DNA from: Rubrivivax sp.
Lineage (GTDB): Bacteria; Pseudomonadota; Gammaproteobacteria; Burkholderiales; Burkholderiaceae_C
DNA: 64,000 nucleotides
Assembly (NCBI GenBank): GCA_027484825.1
Contig: JAIXSE010000033.1
Coordinates: 1-64,000, forward strand
Reading direction: 5' to 3'
A model generated the notes under the pieces. The model was not told the DNA's origin. It saw nothing but the letters and a program-made list of their open reading frames with translations, and made no database searches. Made by a program: the position numbers and the translations under genes. This document shows, in pieces, positions 58,947-64,000 of this stretch; position 1 is the stretch's first letter; each line of letters opens with the position of its first letter.

Positions 58947-60014
58947 GTGAAGACCTATCGCATCGCCACCATTCCCGGAGACGGCATCGGCAAGGAAGTG
59001 ATTCCCGCCGGCCAGCAGGTGCTGGAGGCGCTGGCCGCCAGTACCGACCGCTTTCGTTTCGAGTTTGAGAACTTCGGTTGGGGCGGCGACTGGTGGCGGG
59101 CGCACGGCGAGATGATGCCGGCCAACGGCCTGGACGCCCTGCGCGACAAGGACGCCATTCTCTTCGGCTCCGCCGGGGACCCGGACATTCCGGATCACAT
59201 CACCCTGTGGGGCTTGCGACTGAAGATCTGCCAGGGCTTTGACCAGTATGCGAATGTGCGCCCGACCCGGGTGCTGCCCGGCATTGACGCGCCGCTCAAA
59301 CGCTGCGGTCCGGGCGACCTCGACTGGGTGATCGTGCGCGAAAACTCGGAAGGCGAATATTCCGGTGTGGGCGGACGGGTCCACCAGGGCCACCCGATCG
59401 AGGTGGCGACCGACGTGTCGATGATGACCCGCGTCGGTGTCGAACGCATCATGCGGTTTGCCTTCAAGCTGGCCCAGTCCCGGCCGCGCAAGCTGCTCAC
59501 CGTCATCACCAAGAGCAATGCGCAGCGGCATGCCATGGTCATGTGGGATGAAGTGGCCCAGGCCGTGGCGCGGGACTTCCCCGACGTCACCTGGGGCAAG
59601 GAACTGGTGGATGCCGCCACCGCCCGGATGGTCAATCGTCCCGCCACGCTGGACACCATCGTGGCCACCAATCTGCATGCCGACATCCTGAGCGACCTGG
59701 CGGCCGCGCTGGCCGGCAGCCTGGGCATCGCGCCTACCGGCAACATCGATCCGGAACGGCGGTATCCGTCCATGTTCGAGCCGATTCACGGCTCGGCCTT
59801 CGACATCATGGGCAAGGGCCTGGCCAATCCGGTGGGCACCTTCTGGTCGGTGGTGATGATGCTGGAGCACCTGGGCGAGACGGATGCCGCCCGGCGCGTG
59901 ATGGCGGCCATCGAAGCGGTCACCGCCAATCCGGCCTTGCACACCGGCGACCTGGGCGGCCGCGCGCGGACGGCGGATGTCACGGCGGCCGTATGTGCGG
60001 CGCTGTCGCGGTAG
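58947..60014 (+). CDS. tartrate / D-malate dehydrogenase (TtuC/DmlA-like)
   Basis: 355 residues of the isocitrate/isopropylmalate dehydrogenase fold: IATIPGDGIGKEVIPAGQQV, LRLKICQGFDQYANVRPTRV, WVIVRENSEGEYSGVGGRVH (diagnostic of TtuC/DmlA), TVITKSNAQRHAMVMWDEVA, and FEPIHGSAFDIMGKGLANPV. It oxidatively decarboxylates D-malate to pyruvate, or oxidises tartrate, with NAD. GTG start at 58947 with AGGAG upstream. The LysR gene lies divergent, and a solute-binding protein gene follows. Confidence 0.9.
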   Translation: MKTYRIATIPGDGIGKEVIPAGQQVLEALAASTDRFRFEFENFGWGGDWWRAHGEMMPANGLDALRDKDAILFGSAGDPDIPDHITLWGLRLKICQGFDQYANVRPTRVLPGIDAPLKRCGPGDLDWVIVRENSEGEYSGVGGRVHQGHPIEVATDVSMMTRVGVERIMRFAFKLAQSRPRKLLTVITKSNAQRHAMVMWDEVAQAVARDFPDVTWGKELVDAATARMVNRPATLDTIVATNLHADILSDLAAALAGSLGIAPTGNIDPERRYPSMFEPIHGSAFDIMGKGLANPVGTFWSVVMMLEHLGETDAARRVMAAIEAVTANPALHTGDLGGRARTADVTAAVCAALSR

Positions 60015-60219
60015 GCGCGGCCGTCCGGACCCTGATTGGCGGCACCTGTGGGCCACCACCCGGCGGACGCCCCGGGTGTTCCACCACCGGAGCCCCCTCG
60101 GGCTGAGACGCCCCGACGGAACGCCCCGTGGCGAACTGCGGAGGCGCTCCGGCCCGACCCCTGAAGCGTCATAGAGCGCAGCCCCTGCGAGGGCATCACA
60201 ACGACGAAGGAGACAGACC

Positions 60220-61281
60220 ATGAGCTTGCCACCGGCAGATGTTTCGCGACCGGGTCATTCCCGCCGCTGGGTCTTGAGCGCGATGGCCGCTATGCCCGCT
60301 ATGCCCGCTACGGCCACCACGGCCGCTGCGGCCGCTGCGGCCCTTGGAATGCTGAGCGGGGAGGCATCCGCGTCGACACAGACCTGGCCGGAGCGGCCGG
60401 TGACCCTGGTCGTGCCATTCCCCGCTGGTGGCACCACGGACGTGCTGGCCCGCGCCTTGGCGGACAAGCTGCAAGTGAGCCTGGGTCAGCCGGTGATCGT
60501 GGAGAGCAAACCGGGCGCCGGCGCGACCCTGGGGGCGGAGTATGTCGCCAAGGCCAAGCCGGACGGCTACACCCTGCTCATCGGCGCCGTGCATCACACC
60601 ATCGCCAGCAGCGTCTACAAAAAGCTTTCCTACGATTTCCAGAAGGACCTGGTGCCCATCACCGGCATCGCGTTGGTCCCCAATGTGCTGGTGACCAATG
60701 CGGCGGCCACGCCGACGAAGTCCGTGGCGGAGCTGGTGGCGTTGGTGAAGGCACAGCCCGGGCGCTGGAGTTACGGCTCCAATGGCAATGGGACTGCGCA
60801 GCATCTCATCGGCACGCAGTTCCAGAACCAGACCGGCACCGAGATCCTGCATGTGCCCTACAAAGGCAGCGGCCCCATGGCGACCGACCTGTTGGGAGGG
60901 CAGATCCAGATGTCCTTCGACACCATCACGCCGGTGCTGCCGCACATCAAGGCCGGCAAACTCCGGGCCCTGGCGGTGACCACCGCCAAGCGGTCATCCG
61001 CGTTGCCGGACGTGCCCACACTTCAGGAAGCCGGTCTCAAGGGCTTTGACATCGGCACCTGGTTTGCGGTGCTGGCACCCGCGGCGACGCCCAAGGAGGT
61101 GGTTAACCGGCTGAATGCCGACATGGTCAAGATCATTCAGTCTCCCGACTTCCGCAAGCGAATGGAAGAGATCGGCGCGGAGCCCACGGGCGGCACTCAG
61201 GCGCAGGTCGCGCAGCAGATCCGGGATGAGACGGCGAAGTTTGCGCGTCTGGTGAAGGCGGCGAATGTGCAGATCGACTGA
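60220..61281 (+). CDS. Bug-family periplasmic solute-binding protein
   Basis: 353 residues. A long Ala-rich signal peptide of Tat-like look (RRWVLSAMAAMPAM) precedes the tripartite-tricarboxylate-transporter receptor fold: WPERPVTLVVPFPAGGTTDV, VIVESKPGAGATLGAEYVAK, LHVPYKGSGPMATDLLGGQI, FDTITPVLPHIKAGKLRALA. Bug proteins bind carboxylates such as malate or tartrate; the dehydrogenase gene upstream supports such a ligand. The membrane components (TctAB) are not here, as is common for orphan Bug genes. ATG 60220 has AAGGAG. Confidence 0.9.
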   Translation: MSLPPADVSRPGHSRRWVLSAMAAMPAMPATATTAAAAAAALGMLSGEASASTQTWPERPVTLVVPFPAGGTTDVLARALADKLQVSLGQPVIVESKPGAGATLGAEYVAKAKPDGYTLLIGAVHHTIASSVYKKLSYDFQKDLVPITGIALVPNVLVTNAAATPTKSVAELVALVKAQPGRWSYGSNGNGTAQHLIGTQFQNQTGTEILHVPYKGSGPMATDLLGGQIQMSFDTITPVLPHIKAGKLRALAVTTAKRSSALPDVPTLQEAGLKGFDIGTWFAVLAPAATPKEVVNRLNADMVKIIQSPDFRKRMEEIGAEPTGGTQAQVAQQIRDETAKFARLVKAANVQID

Positions 61282-61302
61282 GGGCAGGGCATGGGCGGGA
61301 TG

Positions 61303-61758
61303 TCAGGCGCGGAGCCAGGTGTAGTCGCCCATCGACAGGCTCTCGAACATCTCGTCTTCCGCCTGCAGGATGTTCTCGCGCCAATAGCGGCCATGCTCGA
61401 CGTAATGGTTGATCGTGTCGGCCAGGTAGACCCCGTCCACACCTTCGAACATCGGCACCCGCACCACCAATAGAACGAGGCCCGTGTCGGCATCCAGGCC
61501 GAGCTGGGCCTGGTCCTGGGCGTACAGGCTGAGATTGGCCTCCAGCATCAGCCGGTAGACCCGCAGGCTGCGGCCGGAGGTGACACTACCGAAGGCAAAG
61601 TTCAGGTAGAGCGCGTCCGGGTCGTTCTCGTAATGTCCGAGCAGCACCTCGAAGCCTTCGACCTCCAGCGCCTGGCGCGCCATGACGGCGCCGGCATCGG
61701 GCAGGCCCACGACATCGCACAGGTCTTGAATCAGGTGGTGGTACTGCTGCGGCGTCAT
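61303..61758 (-). CDS. CesT-family T3SS chaperone (HpaB-like)
   Basis: 151 residues with the Tir-chaperone fold pattern: MTPQQYHHLIQDLCDVVGLP, NDPDALYLNFAFGSVTSGRS, LRVYRLMLEANLSLYAQDQA, TGLVLLVVRVPMFEGVDGVY. In Hrp2 clusters the general effector chaperone HpaB is of this family and works with HpaA, whose gene precedes here with a four-base overlap. It probably escorts effectors to HrcN. Confidence 0.75.
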   Translation of the reverse strand: MTPQQYHHLIQDLCDVVGLPDAGAVMARQALEVEGFEVLLGHYENDPDALYLNFAFGSVTSGRSLRVYRLMLEANLSLYAQDQAQLGLDADTGLVLLVVRVPMFEGVDGVYLADTINHYVEHGRYWRENILQAEDEMFESLSMGDYTWLRA

Positions 61759-62762
61759 GACGAGAGTTCCTTTCCGACCGTGTGGGCCTCGAGGGCCCGC
61801 TGCAGCAGGGCGTTGATGGCCGGGGAGGCACCTGGCCGAAACATGGCCCGGAAGGCGTCCAGCGGAAACAGCAGGTTCGCATGCTGCTGAGCCTGCGTGG
61901 CGGCGGGCGGACGTCCATGGGCCTGGCACCAGGCCACGCAGCTGGCACGAATGTCGGCGAGCGTCACTGGCGGTGCGTCTGGCCCGAGGTGGCGCGCCAG
62001 GGCGGCCTTGGCGGCGAGTCGCAATTCGGCGACGTTGGCCGAGGGACTTGAGCTGAACGGATTCAGACGGCTGCCAGACCCTTGTGCCATGGATCCAGTC
62101 GACTGGGCTGGCGACGACGCCAATGCCGATGCTTGCGGCGACGGTACAGGCCTTGTCGCCCCCGGGGCATCCGCACCGTGGAAGTACACCGACGCATACG
62201 CGCTCAGCAGCGCTGCCATGGGCAGTGGCGCGGCCTCACGCGGCGGTGACCGCAGCAGCACTGCCTCCGCCATCCGGCTTCGACGCAGCGCAGCCCCCTC
62301 CTGCACCGGGGGCTGCCGAGGCAGCGTCGGTGGCGCTGTGCCGTCAGCCGACGGTTGCGCGCCGGACGGATCCTGTCGCTGGGCCAGGGAGGATCGCTGT
62401 CCGCTCCGGCCCGCCGAAGCGCCCACGCTCCTGTCCGAACCCATCCCCACACCGCCCATCAGCCCCATGCCAGCGCCGCCGCCTTGCGTCCACGGGTCAT
62501 CCGCCAGGCTGCGTGGATGCTCCTCCTCATGGTGCGCCCCGGCAGCAGCGGTTGAGGCCGGCCTCGGCCGTGCCCGAGGCGCCGGCCCGGTATTGCGCTT
62601 GGCCGGCAACTGCGCCCGCGGCGCATGCCGGTAGGCCACGCCCTTGTGCATGCCACCGGCATAGCCGCCGTGGCCATGCCGATGCCGATGGGCCTCCTGC
62701 GAGCCCGACGCCTGCTGGGCCTGCTGCGTCTCGGCGGACTGTCGTGCGCGGTCGAGCTTCAT
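61755..62762 (-). CDS. HpaA-like T3SS control protein
   Basis: 335 residues. The N-terminal 130 are low-complexity: Gln/Ala, a His-rich patch (EAHRHRHGHGGYAGG), Arg/Pro and Gly/Met. The C-terminal 130 are helical and conserved-looking (ELRLAAKAALARHLGPDAPP ... CVAWCQAHGRPPAATQAQQH ... LNALLQ-type end). In Xanthomonas and Ralstonia the gene after hrcS is hpaA, a secreted control protein that binds HpaB; gene order and the neighbouring chaperone support the same here. Sequence similarity alone is weak. Both ends overlap the neighbouring genes by four bases. Confidence 0.65.
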   Translation of the reverse strand: MKLDRARQSAETQQAQQASGSQEAHRHRHGHGGYAGGMHKGVAYRHAPRAQLPAKRNTGPAPRARPRPASTAAAGAHHEEEHPRSLADDPWTQGGGAGMGLMGGVGMGSDRSVGASAGRSGQRSSLAQRQDPSGAQPSADGTAPPTLPRQPPVQEGAALRRSRMAEAVLLRSPPREAAPLPMAALLSAYASVYFHGADAPGATRPVPSPQASALASSPAQSTGSMAQGSGSRLNPFSSSPSANVAELRLAAKAALARHLGPDAPPVTLADIRASCVAWCQAHGRPPAATQAQQHANLLFPLDAFRAMFRPGASPAINALLQRALEAHTVGKELSS

Positions 62763-63022
62763 CGCTGGAAGATGGCGGTGAACAGGTTCTCACTGAACTT
62801 CATCAGGGTCGAGCCGGCCCATGGCGCGGTGACCACCACCACGCCGGTCACCGCCAGCAGCTTGATGCCCTGCGAGATGCTGGAATCCTGCAGCGACGTG
62901 ATCGCCTGAAAAAACGACACCAGAAGCCCGATCACCGCCGACACCACCACCGCCGGCAGCGACAGCACCACACACATCAGCAGCGCCTCGGACGTCAGCT
63001 GCACCACCACGTCATAGTTCAT
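62759..63022 (-). CDS. hrcS: T3SS export gate protein (SctS)
   Basis: 87 residues, two membrane helices (about 15-38 and 50-72): LTSEALLMCVVLSLPAVVVS, AVIGLLVSFFQAITSLQDSS, ISQGIKLLAVTGVVVVTAPW. This is the full-length FliQ/SctS pattern, including the Gln-rich loop. Part of the HrcRST export gate. Coupled to the hpaA-like gene. Confidence 0.95.
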   Translation of the reverse strand: MNYDVVVQLTSEALLMCVVLSLPAVVVSAVIGLLVSFFQAITSLQDSSISQGIKLLAVTGVVVVTAPWAGSTLMKFSENLFTAIFQR

Positions 63023-63055
63023 TCGCGTGCTCCTTCGGGTTGCGGCATCACGACC

Positions 63056-63715
63056 TCATCGATAGGTGAGCACCAGCCCATGCACCAGCCGCGACCAGCC
63101 GTCCAACGTCACGAAGAGCAGCAGCTTGAACGGAATGGCCACATTGCTGGGCGTCACCTGCGACAGGCCCATGGCCAGCAGCACATTGGCGATCACGATG
63201 TCGATCACGATGAAGGCCAGATACAGCAGAAAGCCGATGCGAAAGGCCGCCGTCAGCTCGCTCAGCAGGAAGGCCGGCGCCAGCACGATCAGGTCGTCCT
63301 TCTTCAGCGCAGCCGCCTGCTCACCGGGCCAGATGAGGCTGGCCGAGCGCAGGAAGAACTGCTTCTCGCGCTCCTCCGCATGTTTGTCCAGGAAGCGGCG
63401 GAAGGGCTCGCGGGCGGCGTCGGCGGCCTGCATCATGGTCTGCGTACTGCTGCCAGTGCTGCCGCTGGCGGACTGGAAGCCCTTGCCCGCATCCATGAAG
63501 ACCGGCGCCATGATGTAGCACGAGATGATGATGGCCACGCCGTTGAGCACCATGTTGGGCGGCACCTGCTGCACGCCGATGGCGTTGCGCAGCAGCCCCA
63601 GCACGATGGCGATCTTGGTGTAGGAGGTGACCACCATGGCCGCAAACGGCAGCGCCGCCAGCGCCAGCAGCACCAGGAAGAGGGCGACCGGATCAGCGTG
63701 CTGCAGCGGCGTCAT
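63056..63715 (-). CDS. hrcR: T3SS export gate protein (SctR)
   Basis: 219 residues, FliP/SctR family: LALAALPFAAMVVTSYTKIA, IVLGLLRNAIGVQQVPPNMV, LNGVAIIISCYIMAPVFMDA, LAPAFLLSELTAAFRIGFLL, YLAFIVIDIVIANVLLAMGL. Five copies form the gate core with HrcS and HrcT. ATG 63715 overlaps the end of hrcQ; a TTG four codons earlier is possible. Confidence 0.95.
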   Translation of the reverse strand: MTPLQHADPVALFLVLLALAALPFAAMVVTSYTKIAIVLGLLRNAIGVQQVPPNMVLNGVAIIISCYIMAPVFMDAGKGFQSASGSTGSSTQTMMQAADAAREPFRRFLDKHAEEREKQFFLRSASLIWPGEQAAALKKDDLIVLAPAFLLSELTAAFRIGFLLYLAFIVIDIVIANVLLAMGLSQVTPSNVAIPFKLLLFVTLDGWSRLVHGLVLTYR

Positions 63716-64000
63716 GGGCAAACTCAAGCCGGGTGATGCGCACGCCCAGCTGGTCGCCGATGGCGATCAACTGGCCCGAGCCCAGGGTGCGGCCCTGGCA
63801 GACCAGCCGCACCTGGGCCTGCGCCAGCGGCACCGCCAGCTCCACCGCATAGCCGGGCTGCATGCTGGCCAGCTCCGCCAGACTCACCCGGGCGGTGTCC
63901 AGTTCAAAGGCCACCGGCAGCTCCAGGGTCTCGAGCGCGCCCACCACCGGCGGCGCTTCCAGGCCATGCACGCCGTCCTCCGGCTGGGAAGAGGCCGGAT
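63693..64000 (-). CDS. hrcQ: T3SS C-ring protein (SctQ), C-terminal part, partial
   Basis: The frame is open to the right edge, so only the last 100 residues are seen. They form a SpoA/surface-presentation domain: ETLELPVAFELDTARVSLAE, LASMQPGYAVELAVPLAQAQ, VRLVCQGRTLGSGQLIAIGD, QLGVRITRLEF. HrcQ makes the cytoplasmic sorting platform. Its stop lies inside the hrcR start region. A GTG at 63971 could also act as an internal start for a separate C-terminal (SctQ-C) product. Confidence 0.9.
   Translation of the reverse strand, partial: PASSQPEDGVHGLEAPPVVGALETLELPVAFELDTARVSLAELASMQPGYAVELAVPLAQAQVRLVCQGRTLGSGQLIAIGDQLGVRITRLEFAHDAAAAR

Overview
This window is high-GC DNA that looks like a Burkholderiales betaproteobacterium. 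The gene families suggest the Roseateles/Mitsuaria neighbourhood, but that is inferred from gene content and style; no rRNA or other taxonomic marker is present. No tRNA, rRNA or CRISPR array was seen.

Layout. (1) 1-5741 is an AT-richer accessory island. It holds the 3' part of a CdiA/FhaB-like exoprotein with a Hint (autoprocessing) domain and a C-terminal toxin, its overlapping immunity gene, a decayed IS1595-family element, a toxin-tail scar, an IS3-family scar and several orphan immunity-like genes, the last resembling Imm45. (2) 5867-25346 is mostly chromosomal: a beta-propeller/amidohydrolase fusion, a soluble AAA + M41-peptidase hybrid with a coupled small gene, a stand-alone elongation factor G, a dienelactone hydrolase, an XapX-amidohydrolase-DoxX operon, an isochorismatase-like hydrolase opposite a LuxR regulator, a J-like membrane protein, a UvrD-type helicase, a TspO-like membrane protein and an excisionase-like DNA-binding protein. 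(3) 25487-34699 is a sugar-uptake unit read leftward: a TctD/TctE-like two-component system, a LamB-type porin, a periplasmic binding protein, two permeases, an ATPase and glucokinase. Three 11-bp-phased repeats upstream of the porin are candidate binding sites for the response regulator.

(4) 35540-64000 is a type III secretion (T3SS) region of the Hrp2 type (Xanthomonas/Ralstonia/Acidovorax). It starts with a large winged-helix ATPase regulator, a candidate secreted effector, an HrpG-like regulator and a lytic transglycosylase. The main rightward operon then runs hrcC, sctD, two small genes, two pilin-like paralogues, a harpin, hrpB1, hrpB2, hrcJ, hrpB4, hrpB5, hrcN, hrpB7, hrcT. A second, leftward operon enters from the right edge: hrcQ (partial), hrcR, hrcS, an hpaA-like gene and a CesT/HpaB-like chaperone. 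A perfect PIP box (TTCGC-N15-TTCGC) with a correctly spaced -10 element lies before the main operon. A near-perfect one, divergent, lies before the transglycosylase. Together they predict control by an HrpX/HrpB-type activator under the HrpG-like regulator.

(5) The two T3SS operons are separated by about 7 kb. This holds a beta-solenoid protein gene, a protein joining a DUF4157 domain to a C-terminal region with AbiEii/MenT nucleotidyltransferase-like motifs, and a D-malate/tartrate module (LysR regulator, TtuC/DmlA-like dehydrogenase, Bug-type binding protein). The DUF4157-nucleotidyltransferase protein is the best candidate here for an undescribed effector or toxin.
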